Of a DNA stretch of 64,000 bases, positions 12,801-23,316 are shown piece by piece. Below the pieces are notes generated by a model. It did no database searches, was not told the origin of the DNA, and worked only from the letters and a program-made list of their open reading frames with translations. Source of the DNA: Bryum argenteum (Eukaryota; Streptophyta; Bryopsida; Bryales; Bryaceae); NCBI GenBank assembly GCA_037043015.1, contig CM073321.1:22813001-22877000 (forward strand), in the 5' to 3' direction. The translations under genes were made by a program, and so were the position numbers. The stretch's first letter is position 1, and the number at the start of each line of letters is the position of its first letter.

Positions 12801-13671
12801 TGGCATATTGCCCGTGTCGGTAAGCATTCCGCTAAAGCATGTTGGGCACAGATGGCTGTAACTAGGAAGAAATGTACCGCCCGGATAGTCCTAAACGGGA
12901 GGAGCACCCCAGCTCCAACTTACACCGGAGTTTGGAACCACCCTCAGAAAGCTCCCCCAAGGTGGTACAAGAGTTCTTCTTCTGCGTGCAGATGATATTG
13001 AGAGGTGCGTGAAGGGATTTCGTCGTAGGTGGATTGAGCCCTTCAGCGAGACGGATGAACGACCGCCTATCCCTTTGGTTTGGCTGTGAAAATCGGGACC
13101 AATCTCACGCGTGGTGAAATTGATGCATTGAAGAATGCCGGTTTCAACTTCCTCAAAAGGAGCGTGTCCTCGTAAACCGAACGTTTACGAATGGTGCTCC
13201 ACCTCGTGATTTGTCCAATGTTCCTGTACTGGATAACTCAGATGTTTTTCCGAAGACGCGAAACTCCAAGACCATCCGTCGCTCATGTCCGACAAATACT
13301 CGTCGAAAAAAAATGAAGAACATATACTCGCCAAGGCAATGAAGGCAACCATTTTGAAGGTGACTATGATCCCGAACCCGGTTTTGGGTGTGTGGTTACG
13401 TTGCGGTCTAAACCGCCTCGGGGCCGAGTCGATCTATCAAGTCTCGATCAGCTCGTTCCCGGAATGCAATTGCCCAGCATTCAAAGAGACAATGGCTAAG
13501 TTAGGTAGACGTGGGAACCCGTATAAAAACTACAAGCATCTCTACTTTATTCTAGAGTCAGTCTGCAAACTAGATGTCGAAATGGATCTCTTCATGCATG
13601 CGGCTACCCTTAGTTTCAACGAGGTCAAGACAATTCTCGAGAGGGGGGTACTAGACCACGTTACTTCTTAG
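9899..13671 (+). pseudogene. MULE-like transposase gene with SWIM zinc finger, decayed
   Basis: The region reads as fragments in changing frames. 10014-10292 is an N-terminal part. 10632-11442 has a CxHxH-like region (HIGNHDHPVKVGDY, then IDELIEEHVERNPCSVSKIV). 11328-12060 has the DDE-type core, with TIACCDFMSED followed by VFWKNLNHVM and FMADSAQANWNAV, in which the Asp residues are candidate catalytic ones. 12213-12990 is a downstream domain with LAESVHNKWLQASGNKGGD. 13285-13671 carries the SWIM-like finger (ECNCPAF ... NYKHLYFIL) with one Cys replaced by Tyr. In-frame TGA occurs near 11021 (GDY-TGA-GTR) and 11569 (SED-TGA-EDQ), so it is dead under any code. A TAG at about 12375-12377 lies in AYY-x-YLKGG, where Gln fits. 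From memory this resembles MULE-like proteins common in early land plants and algae. Confidence 0.65.
12124..12137. promoter_or_regulatory. Isolated CCTCGTGTACGAGG palindrome inside the MULE-like gene
   Basis: The perfect extended palindrome CTCCCTCGTGTACGAGGGAG is located in an AT-rich, intron-like gap between two coding blocks. It is the same family as the array at 4348-6700, which links the array and this gene as parts of one element. The gene in unit II likewise has its own array motif in its introns. Confidence 0.6.
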
Positions 13672-14063
13672 TTCACCCTAGTCACTTTATTTACTAGTTT
13701 ACTCTCTATAGTTTTTCGTATTGGCTAGACCTATAAACATTATGTAACACGATATATCTAAACATTAATATATTTATATGAATACCATGTTTTCCGTGTC
13801 ACAGTCGTCACTAATTTTGGATATATGATGAATTGTCCAAGTGATCATACTCGGTTCAATTTGTTGTGAACAACGTGTCTTCACCACAAAAAATCCAAAG
13901 TATATGCCCAAAAATTCCACGGTTATAGGTACTCAGATCCACGGTAATAGGTGAGAATCTTGAAAATATTCTTGAAAATATTCGTTTTTTTAACTTTTTA
14001 ATAATATTTTTAGTAATTTTTTTACTATTAATAACTTTTCCTAGCTAAAAAATTTGAAATTCA
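13672..14063. other. AT-rich spacer, nothing recognised
   Basis: Spacer between the MULE-like pseudogene and the unit I remnant. It contains the local duplication CTTGAAAATATTCTTGAAAA near 13960 and no gene. Confidence 0.4.
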
Positions 14064-14100
14064 GCGCTCACCGCTCGCCGCTCACCGCTCAACGCTCATG
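14064..14100. repeat. GCTCACCGCTC short tandem repeat
   Basis: Several GCTCACCGCTC-type units abut the broken end of the unit I minus-strand gene. The same GAGCGGTGAGCGG motif appears in the GC-rich block at 15690-15760. The break at about 14105 may therefore reflect recombination between these repeats (inference). Confidence 0.6.
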
Positions 14101-14104
14101 CCAC

Positions 14105-14475
14105 AGTAACGTCCCTCCCTGGGGTAGATGGACCACGATAAAATGAAATGCGGCTTCGGAGCCAACAACATTCCGTATTGCTTAATGTCTAAGGTAGCAG
14201 AAGCGAGGACATCCGAGGACTCCTCGACTAGGGGCTCGAGGTATCATTCAATAGTACTTGTGTCGTACGGCACCTAAGATAAACAGTAGATACGAGAAAT
14301 AGCTCGAACCGAGTTAGACATGTCTCCGATACAATTTGAGAATCGAAAACAAAACATTAGAGTTTACACAAAGTAAACATACCTCATAATCATGAGGTTT
14401 ATCGTAACTCGAAGAACCGTTGTCTCCCTCTGAATTAGGGGATACGATTCTAGCATTCGTCCTGGTGCAAGCCAT
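14105..14475 (-). pseudogene. Truncated copy of the H3-tail/ParB/methylase gene (unit I)
   Basis: Exon 1 runs from ATG 14475 to 14383, exactly 93 nt like exon 1 of the 47866 gene, and starts MACTRTNARIVSP against MARTKQTATIVPAP there. A GT donor and an AG acceptor bound a 109-bp intron. Exon 2 starts at 14273 (VPYDTSTIE) and aligns well with IPFDLSTIEGYLEPL of the intact gene, but has TGA at 14244-14246 where the intact copy has GGA. Homology stops at about 14105, where the gene is cut off. It is a relic of the unit I minus-strand gene. Confidence 0.85.
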
Positions 14476-14536
14476 GTCTGCAATTCAGCGCAAAAACTGT
14501 AAATGACTACTGTGACTTAAGAATGCAGGGCCGTTA

Positions 14537-15420
14537 CTTAGCTCGGGTTGAGCTAAGTAACTTATTTAGACTACATGGTTTTGGTACTGAAGTTAGTTGA
14601 ACAGGGAATTAGCTCGAGTCGAGCTAATTCCCTCCTAAATATAAGGGTGCAGGTTTTCTAATCATGCGAACCGCAAGAGCCATTTTGGTAATTTAGCTCG
14701 ACTCGAGCTAAATAAACACGACTATGATGTTTACCTTGATCACGTTCAGAATGCACGTATTTAATCCTATGATCTGTATTACTGATGAAAAAAACATAGG
14801 AGAACAGAATTTTAGCTCGAATTGAGCAAAAGTTGCGACCATACGACGATGGAAACAGATTAATTGCGCAAAAGCTATGGAGTTAGCACGACTCGAGCTA
14901 AATACCTGCGATTGGTAAATCCATACGTAGTATATACTGAGCGCAGAACCTGAAGGGTAATTAACAAGTTGTGGACTTTGCTCGACTCAGGTTAATCCTC
15001 CACCGTAGAATAATGAACAAGCTCTGGACTTAGCTCGAGTCGAGCTAAATCCTTGCGTATGGTAGAGAAGGAGTCGTGCACTTAGCTCGAGGCGAGCTAA
15101 GTCCCAACGCAGATTATGTCACAGTCGGGGACTTAGCTCGCATCGAGCTTATTGCCCATATAGTTCTGGAACAATTAAAGCCAGTTGCAGTAGAATGCCG
15201 CAGATTCAGTAGAATACTCAGGTCGAAAAGCTGCTAAACCCCCAGTGTTGAATAATGAACTAACTGTGGACTTAGGTCGACTCGAGCTAAATGCCCGAGC
15301 GTACTGCTGAACAACTAGCTAGTTTAGCTTGCATCGACCTAAATACTGTGCGTTTAGCTGGTAAAATTGAAAAAACCTGTTTTAGCAACCTAAATGCATA
15401 GGCATCGAGTTAAATGCACA
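14537..15420. repeat. Palindrome array, TTAGCTCGAGTCGAGCTAA type (unit I left)
   Basis: About a dozen copies of TTAGCTCGAGTCGAGCTAA and variants (for example near 14612, 14694, 14883, 15028, 15080, 15133, 15269) lie 50-100 bp apart, immediately upstream of the 14475 gene start. The last units change to the form TTTAGCTGGTAAAATTG ... TTTTAGCAACCTAAATGCA, matching the inner end of the unit II array. The same palindrome forms the mirrored array at 32107-32775. Confidence 0.9.
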
Positions 15421-15689
15421 GTGTAACCTAGTTACAAAAAATGTATCGCGTGAAGGAGTTCCCTAATTTCAACCTTAAATCAAATTGCAAATTGCATACC
15501 TAATGCAAATCCTTGCATGGGAGATTACAGCAAAATCCTACACCGCACTCGCGCAAATCGTGCTGATAACCTTGCCAAAAATCCCAAAAACAAGGAGCTG
15601 AAATTGCAAATGCAAATGTAGTTGAATTGTGACACCAAATGCTGTAGCTAATGCGACGAAAATGCGCGGAAAAGTACACAAATGCAAGA

Positions 15690-16008
15690 GCGATAACGAG
15701 CGGTGAGCGGATGAGCGTCAAAAAGCTACAAACAGCGGTGAGCGGAGGTGAGCGGGGCCGCAAAAAACAAGCGATGGTGGGAGCGAGAACAAGCGAATGA
15801 CTGTCGACGGAGGTTCGCGCGGGCGTTGTCGGGAGAGGGTTCGCGCGGTTTGTCGCGGGCTGCCCTGAGAGGTAAAGGCGGCGCGTGGCCACTGCCCAGC
15901 CTGCCCCGGGTGCCCTGCGGCCCAATGGCGGCCCGTGGCTACTGCCCGAGCTGCCCACGGGTGCTCGCTGCCCCTGCTGCACGGCCCGCGGGTGCCCAGT
16001 TTAAATGA
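15690..16008. repeat. GC-rich block, unit I left
   Basis: An abrupt rise in GC with many GGGCACC, GGGCAGC and GAGCGG words, ending sharply in GGGTGCCCAGTTTAAATG. On the opposite strand it reads CTGGGCACCCGCGGGCC, similar in style to the start of the block at 31722. Open frames here are compositional artefacts. Confidence 0.8.
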
Positions 16009-18140
16009 ATCCAAATAAGATAAGATACATAGTTCTAATTTTCATATGACTTTTTGAACACCCTAACATATATTTTTAGTTCATTGTAGCTAATTTAAGT
16101 GTTATTATCACCTTTTCTATTATTACATTCTTTATTTCTTTATTATTCTACGTTAGAATGATTGCATGTAAATCATGACATATAAATGCGATTTTCTTAC
16201 ATTTCTTTTTATTTTTCTATAATTCTCATAAGGTGATAATTAACCAGCCTAAGAGTTCGAATCATATTATTCTTCCGTCTATCTATTTTTACACTATGAT
16301 GATTTTGAAAAGTATTTTCCTACAATTTTCTTTACGTTTCTATAATTCTGATAAGATGATAATTACATAGCCCTAAAAATAAAATCATATTATCCTTCAG
16401 TCTATCTATTCTTTCATTATTTCTCAATATTCTGATGATTTTGAAAACTAATCAAAATCCAGCGTATAGATCAGATACTCGTATGATTTTTTTCAAGTTC
16501 TATAATATAAATAAGCTACTATTTAGCTAAGCCTGTATTTGTTATTATTTTTCTTTCAACTTTTCTATTTCTCTTCTATTTTTGAAAATTTTGGTCATTT
16601 CTGCTATTATTAAGTAATTAGAGAAAAATAGCTCGTATTGTTTTATAATTTTTTGGATACTTCCAACATTTTCCTTAAAATCCAACTTAGCTTATTCAGT
16701 TGCTAAAACCAATATCATCTATTATAATGTATCCAATATATTCGCAAGCACCGTCAATTTTAGAATGAGTATTAAATTTAAGTAATTCCGGAAAAATACC
16801 TTTGTCCTTTGCGTGCCTCTTAGATTTTTTGTAAATTTTTTTTAACATATGAGATACAAAGGAAACTTTACAAGTCCCATTTCACTCCTTTTTGGCTGTT
16901 ATATTTCCATTGTCCATATTCTTTCAAATCCTAACAAATTAAATATTCTCATGTCAAATTTAACAAATAAATGATTTCACGCATGAATTTTCTAAGTAGT
17001 TTATCACATCCAAAGAATCCTCATTAGCTTTCGCAACAGTTTAAATAACTCCAACCTTAACTTCTATAATTTATTTCCTTATTATTCAAACTTTTATTGA
17101 GATCATGTAAATCATGATTTTTAACAAGTTTAAATGTATATTTGAGTAGATTGTGTTAAAAAATGCACTCGAAGCGCTCCAAGAGAATACACATAGACTA
17201 GCTGTAGCCAGAGATATACGTGAAGTAATGCGAATGAATCTGATTGAGCAAGCACCCTGGCTCTCATAGGGACAAGGCGGACTTCTTTCTTGCCGTGATT
17301 TACTTAACAATGTATTAGACCAAAAATGTCACTGTCAAAAGTTTGACTACATTTAAAAATCCATGCTACAAGCAAAAATTAACATAATTGATGAAAAGAC
17401 TCATAACTACCACCTACGGTAGCTCGCAATCAGTTTTGTTCTCTTCAACATTGCTCTAGTATAATGAATGTGAAGTAAGAAGACCCAGAAGAAGATGCCA
17501 AATAAGAGAGATACAATCCGATCGAGAATCAAATTTAATGACACAAAGGGCTACAAGAGATGGTGATTTTGCAATTGCCTTCAGCTACCGTCTTGCCAAT
17601 GCTGCTACAGCTAGTGAAGATCGGAAATGATCTGACCGTTTAATTTTTTGTACTAAACGAGAACTTTTTGTTTTTTTGTGTCTAAAATCTGCGATTGTGC
17701 AAGATTACGCTAGCAACAGAGACTTCAATGTGGCGGACAACTACTACGATCTAGTGGATAACTGCTCCAGTATGTAGAAATGTGAAGATGTTGAATCGTT
17801 AGGTCAACCAAGTGCCTCTTGGAAGAAGCAGATGAAGGCGGCGATTACAGGATGCGCTAAGAGACGGCTAAGCAAGCAGAGCGATAGTGATGTCTCGAAT
17901 ATCAATAGGAATGACGGCTACCATAAATTTCATCATCGTTTGATTTTTTAAGCATTTTTATAACATTCAAGATTCTCATTTTTATGTGACTTTTTGAACA
18001 ATTTCGTCAGATTCCTGGAGTCTTTTTTAGCTATTAACCTCAATTTCGATAAAATGGCGCATTTTTGAAATGTTTGAAATAAGAAAAAAAAATGCTTGGT
18101 TTTTGTCGAGTTTTGACATGATAGGTTAATATTTTTGTAT
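16009..18140. other. AT-rich core of unit I, left arm
   Basis: AT-rich non-coding sequence. 16011-16450 is homologous, in inverted orientation, to about 31010-31400 (shared words such as TCTAATTTTCATATG, TTTTTGAACAC and TTTAAGTGTTATTATCA). A short frame at about 17150-17300 (ALEALQE ... RLAVARDIREVMRM) vaguely recalls the C-terminal half of histone H3, too weakly to call. 17690-17930 has scattered coding-like triplets but no continuous frame. Confidence 0.6.
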
Positions 18141-18290
18141 CGTCGTTCAAATACAACAATGATTCTGAACGACCATTCAAAAACAACAATGTTTCTGAAG
18201 CGCCGTTCAAAAACAACAATGTTTCTGTAGCGCCGTTCAAAAACAACAATGTTTTTGAACCGTCCCTCAAAAAGAACATTGTTTCTGTTC
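18141..18290. repeat. Five tandem 30-bp repeats
   Basis: Five consecutive 30-bp units of the form CGCCGTTCAAAAACAACA then ATGTTTCTGAA. The unit edges form a GAAC..GTTC palindrome. On the minus strand they encode a 10-residue repeat (LLFLNGATET). The same repeat, same orientation, is found at 26474-26607 across the LTR insertion. Confidence 0.92.
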
Positions 18291-18324
18291 AGCTGGACTA
18301 GCTGTAGCCAAAGATTTACATAGC

Positions 18325-18329
18325 CCGAC
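18325..18329. other. Target site duplication CCGAC (left)
   Basis: CCGAC directly precedes the LTR at 18330 and recurs at 25999-26003 directly after the other LTR. This proves a single insertion of the whole element into unit I. Confidence 0.95.
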
Positions 18330-19805
18330 TGTCGCGATCCTAATTACTCCAACTCTTCTTTTTCTTAGTGAGCCTTACTTGGTAGCGGAATCACGGCTCA
18401 CTTAGTTGGTAGCAACCGGCCACGACTTTGCTAACACTTGCATGTGCCCCACACACACAATGTTAGCACCATTCTAAGTCAAGGTGTCCAACCCACCTTG
18501 ACTCCCCCAACTCATTACCCGGAACCCGTAAACCGGAACTCCCACAAAACACATGGGCATGCCACTTGGTGGCACGGGGCGGCCTTCCACACATGTCCAA
18601 GCTCCCAAGGGTGCTACTAATCACCCCCGGAGCTAACCGCCCTTATCCATTGTCCAACTTCCCACTAGTCCCCTTCCACTCTTGTTTCTCACCCCATTCG
18701 GGACTTTGCCGGAAATCCTCCCGGAATCCGGCACTAGTTTTCCCGGGGACTAGTTTGGAGCGGGACTCTTTCCAACCCAATGTTGCGGGATGCTCAAGAG
18801 CATCCCACAATGCCCAAGATGTGGAAGTGAGGCTTCATTTCTATGCCTCACCTTCTTGAGCCATTCCCGGTCACTCCCGGAACCGCACTACTTATCACGG
18901 GGACTAACTTGGAGAGGGACACTTCCCAACCCCATGTTTAGAGATGCTCCAAAGCACTCTCCATTTTCCACAAGGTACGGGAGTGAGGCCCCATCCCAAG
19001 CCTCACCCCCTTGAGCCACCCCGGCTCCTCAAGGCACCATGTGCAAGTGAGGAGGAGACCACCCCTCCTCATAGTACTCTCTGAGTCTTCGGTAGGCCCC
19101 CTCTTGTGTTGAGGGGCCTTCCGTGACACACTTTTGTTTTGGAAGACCACCCGTTTTTGCCTTAGCCTCAAAAACGGGCCGTATCTTCTTCTCGGGCTAA
19201 CTTGTAGCTCAGTTATCCAAATGGGACGTGCGAGCCCATTTTCGACATCTACTCTTTGAGTAGATGTCAATGGACTCCTTACTTGTCCCAATCGGAGCTT
19301 CCATGTGGGAGCTATGCTCCTCTGAACATTCGGGAGTCCCGGGAGGCAGCAGTCCCGAGTCCCGAAGTCCCGATGCTTTGGAGAGCCATATCTCCCAAAG
19401 CATTGCTTTGCTCCTCACGAGCTTTAGCATTTTGGAAAGCTCTTGTCCAGAGCTTTCCAAAGACATGCAACATGCCGCCATCCATGAGGGACGACATTTT
19501 GAGTCCCGAAAGGTAACACTCCCGAGTCCCGGTGTCCCGAACGCGCTCCAACTTTGGAGAGTCATATCTCATGACTCACAACTCCAAATTGCGCGTTCTT
19601 TGGACCCATGGATGCGTGCTCAAACAAGGTTTCCAACCATGTAAGACACACCACCAAGTTCGTCCCGAGCACGACGCCATTGCGTGCTGTTTGCTCGGCA
19701 CTCCCCTTGGTCACTTCACCTTGTCTCTTGCCAAGCCCGGGCGTCACTCCCGGGTCCTCTCGGCTCACCACGGTGTTCGGGCATCCTTTGGAAAGGGATG
19801 TGACA
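18330..19805 (-). repeat. 3' LTR of gypsy copy 2
   Basis: 1476 bp on the plus strand, from TGTCGCGATCC to GATGTGACA. This is the downstream LTR in element orientation. Several short deletions distinguish it from its partner, such as the loss of bases in the C-runs near 19100. Confidence 0.93.
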
Positions 19806-19817
19806 CTCACCCTCACC
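19806..19817 (-). other. Polypurine tract candidate
   Basis: On the minus strand GGTGAGGGTGAG abuts the 3' LTR. It is purine-rich with two T interruptions. Its position is right for second-strand priming. Confidence 0.6.
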
Positions 19818-20640
19818 AAACAGCGTCGATGCCCTCATCGACAATCTCGCTTGTCGGCAGTACCAAGTTCTTGAGGTAGCCGCCTCCTTGGCACTTGCAC
19901 TGCATTCCAGGGTAGCTAGCCCCGCAATGCTCCAAGCATCCTATTACTTGAAAAATGGCTAAGTCTCAAAGGTGGCACCCGATAGGTCTAAGGTCCTTTC
20001 TACCCAAGGACTTTCCTTGGAAGGACCCACATAAACTAGACCTATCCACTTTGAGATTCACTTGGAATGCCCCCAATGGCCTTAAGTTAGGCTCAACTAG
20101 CCCATCATACTCACATGACTTAGGATTGAATTCAAGGCTAACCAACACTTTCTTGGTCGCAACACCAAGCCCTCTTTTCAAACACTTAGGCTCTCAAGTG
20201 GTGAACTTTGCTCGCCTAGGGGTAATGCTAAGTCCCGCCCGACCTAGCCTTTGCTTCACTCTACCGAGACATGGGTGATCAAGCCATGCGTTGACGATGG
20301 TCAACCCGCAAAGGGCACTTTTATGAGCCCGTGCCACTACCTTGCTCCCGCCCGAGCAAGTCCTAAGCTTGAGAGTCGTGGGGTTCACCCACTCACAACT
20401 CCCAAGCCAAGGTCCCCTTTTTTGCAAGATTCAAGTATTGGCTTCGCGTATCCTTCAACCTCTTCTAACCAACCTAGCAATCCAAAATGAGATTAGGACT
20501 CATCTCACTTCCAACATGCAATCAAGGAACTTGCCAGCAACTTAATTGTCAACCAAGTATTACAACATGTGTCATTTGCACCATTTGCACCAAATGCTAG
20601 ACAAAACTTAGGCCAAGTGTACACAAGTGTGGTGATTCAC
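19818..20640 (-). other. Element 3' untranslated/unclear region
   Basis: Between the chromodomain and the polypurine tract. Open frames in several registers have no recognisable family. It is probably 3' non-coding sequence or decayed 3' coding sequence of the retroelement. Confidence 0.5.
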
Positions 20641-20719
20641 CCCCACTTCAAAGGTTGATGTCCTCATCAATGCTTTCTCGGTGTCTTGGATCTCCGTTGG
20701 CTTTCATACCTTTCCACCA

Positions 20720-21747
20720 TCCCCTTTGCATTGGCCATGGACTTTGGCCTCAACCCATGTTGTTTCCTTCTCATGGTACCCCCGCCTCTTGACTATGTAT
20801 TATTTGCCCTTTTTCTTGGTGATCCAAAGATTCATAATGCCTTTTACTCCAAACTCCAAGTGATCACCAAGAAGTTCGGGTGGAGGCCGCAACACTTGCT
20901 TGCGTTCCGGCCTCACTTTATCTTTGTGATATGGCTTGAGCAATGAGACATGCAAGGTGGGATGAATCATGGTCTCCGGTGGTAAGTCCAACTTATACAC
21001 ATCCTCAAACAACCGTTTTGCAATGACAAATGGACTCACATACTTTGCCATGGATATGGGAGTCAAGCCATCCGGTAAGGTGAGATTTTTCACATTCTTC
21101 TACACCTTTTAGCCCTCCTCATACTCCTCATGGCGCCGCCCTTTATTAACTTGTTTCACATATCTCTTCGGGCCTTGTCTAGGTTTTCTTGGTCCTTTTG
21201 AATAAGTTGCTATCTCTTGGCTACCAAGTCTTTTGCACCTTGGCTTTGTTCCATCTCCGATTGCACCATCCATTCAAAAGCTAGGTTGTTAGGCATAAGT
21301 GGCTTCACACATAAGCCACCTTGGGCGGCGATTGACTCATAGCACCATGCCTCAATGCATTATGGCTACCAACCGCCAAACCCAAGTAATCACTTCGATC
21401 ACTTTGGTCTTCGGCAACCCATGGTGCCGGCACCAAACACTGAAAAAGGAGCACCACCTTGTCAAAGGCGGTCGCCATCCCTTTTGTTGGCTCCATCCTT
21501 GCCAACTTACAAAACCTATCCACCACCACAAAGATGGCGTCACTTCCTCGTGACTCCGGAAAGCTTGTAATAAAATCCATGGAGACACACTCCCATGGAC
21601 CATCCCGGATAGGCAAAGGCCGTAACAAACCCACGTGCTTTTGATATGGCGCCCGGTTGGCTTGATATTCAAGTGATACAAGTCTTCACAAAATGGGCAA
21701 TGTGTTCCTTCATTTTGGGCCAATAGAACCTCTTTGAAACCAAACAT
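20720..21747 (-). pseudogene. Integrase and chromodomain of gypsy copy 2, decayed
   Basis: The minus frame at 21305-21634 holds the integrase core (RDGPWECVSMDFITSFPESR, then GSDAIFVVVDRF), with the first Asp of the DDE triad visible. After a frameshift comes CRHHGLPK, and the remaining core is deleted. 20800-21093 has the C-terminal part (ETMIHPTLHVSLLKPYH and RPPPELLGDHLEFGVKGI) leading into a chromodomain. There KKKGK-TAA-YIVKRRGYHEKETTW reads as GKQY with TAA (20800-20802) as Gln, a usual chromodomain residue. The zinc-binding region upstream is frameshifted (KMKEHIAHFVKTC). Pol is non-functional. Confidence 0.75.
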
Positions 21748-22078
21748 ATGGTGGACTTCTCCCTCTTATGCCCGGCCAAGCGGTTGTCATGCTCCTCCTT
21801 GAGCACACACTCAACCTCCACATGCCCTTTGGAACACACACCCTATTTTTCTTGAACTTGATCAAACCTTGATGAAGCCGGATTCCGTTGGGCTTCTTGC
21901 CACACCTTAGTTCACTTAAGAAGTTTTGAGCCTCGGGGTCATTCATATACGCCTCCCTTATCCGTTTTGCCAAATCACCTTCTCCCGCATACATCACTCT
22001 CAAGACTTGCGTGGTATTTGACTTATGTTCACCTTCCAACCTAGTGCATCCGGCGCCCATTCACTCGGCCCGGCTTGT

Positions 22079-22860
22079 GAATCAACTCCACATTTATAAG
22101 CACTAAGGTAACATGCCACCTCAATTGCTTGGGTGTAACTTAGGCTTATGTTTCAAAGTACTTCAATGAAACATTATTGGTGAATACCTTGATCTCATAG
22201 AGACCAAGGTAATGTTGCCATGTCTTCAAACAATGCACCATGGCAACCATCTCCTTTTCATGCGTTGGCCAATTGATTTGAGTGCCATCAAATTTCTTGC
22301 TCTCAAATGCAATTGGCCTTCCTTCTTGCATGAGTATTCCCCCGATGGCAAAGTCTCTTGCATCGGTGTGCACCTCAAAAGGCTTATCAAACTCCGGGAA
22401 CTTCAATACCGGCGGGAAGGAGAGCTTCTCCTTGAGTTTTTTTTTCAAATGCTTGCACACATGAATCGGTCCCATCCAAGGCCAAGTTTTTCTTAAGCAA
22501 ACCGGACATGGGCTTAACAATCTTGGAGAAGTTCTTTATGAACCTCCCATAATAATAGGCCAACCCAAGCAATGACTTCACTTCCCTTTGTGAAGTGGGT
22601 TGGCTCCCCTTCTTGATGGCTTCCACCTTCTTGTAGTCCGGTTTGACACTTTGCCCCGTTATGATGTGTCCCAAGATCTCCATCTCTAGCAAGCCAAACT
22701 CACTCTTCTCCCCATTTGCATGTAACTTATTGTCCCTAAGTTTTTTGAGCACAATTGCAAGGTGCTATGCATGCACTTCCGCCGTTTTGGAGATCACCAA
22801 TATGTCATGAATGTAACGATGACAAGCCCATCCATCTCTTAATGGAATATCGTATTCATG
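22079..22860 (-). pseudogene. Reverse transcriptase C-terminus and RNase H of gypsy copy 2
   Basis: The RT active-site region reads YIHDILVISKTAEVHA, then TAG (22765-22767), then HLAIVLKKLRDN. The family pattern there is E-x-H-x-Q-H-L, so Gln fits TAG. The first catalytic Asp of YxDD is His here, and the upstream half of RT is deleted. The RNase H part follows (PFEVHTDARDFAIGGILMQE, then PIAFESKKF and KEMVAMVHCLKTW). It ends in VSLKYFET-TAA-A-TAA-VTPKQLRW (TAA at 22146-22148 and 22140-22142), where related elements have TQAQ/TQPK. Dead by deletion, but informative about the genetic code. Confidence 0.85.
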
Positions 22861-23051
22861 AGGGTTGTGAACATTGATGGGACGTTGCACAACCCAAAAG
22901 GCATCATCAAAGCCTTCACCACCTCCCAAATACACTTGGGAGGTGTGGAGTTAAGTGGACTTATTCCCTTCAACTCCCAAATCGGTCCTTAGCATCATCT
23001 AGAACCGGTTTTCCTCTAACTCCTCCAAGTTCACCAAGTTGCTTCTACTCC

Positions 23052-23316
23052 CTAACATGTTGGGAGCCTTGGTGAACTCCAACTCAATCTTCCCGCTTCG
23101 AGGTTGGCAACCACTCTCAATGGCCGCTTCATTATCTTTACCTCATAGGTATCAAAGGAAGTCTTACATACGATGAGATCAATCCCATCCATTTCACAAA
23201 CCTTGAAGTTTTCCACAAGGGTGAAGTTTTGGCACTTCACTTCTACATCCGTTGGTACAAGGAACGTTTGGTGAGGCTTGCCTCTTTGCAAACCTCATTT
23301 AGATGAGCTTGCTTAC
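23052..23316 (-). pseudogene. Protease region of gypsy copy 2
   Basis: It parallels 58-537. VEVKCQNFTLVENF and EMDGIDLIVCKTSFDTYEV match copy 1, but a 1-bp difference near 23282 shifts the frame away from the GATDSF segment. The catalytic segment again lacks the D-S/T-G Asp, so this is a shared ancestral defect or a deletion at the Gag-Pol junction. Confidence 0.6.

Noticed and set aside
9899-13671. Assignment of the organism to mosses from the MULE-like and plus-strand gene families
   Set aside because: Those resemblances are from memory, and land plants use the standard code, which conflicts with the TAR evidence.
17150-17310. Possible H3-like fragment (ALEALQE ... RDIREVMRM)
   Set aside because: Needs a large gap and has no stop at the H3 end. 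Too weak compared with 52402-52506.
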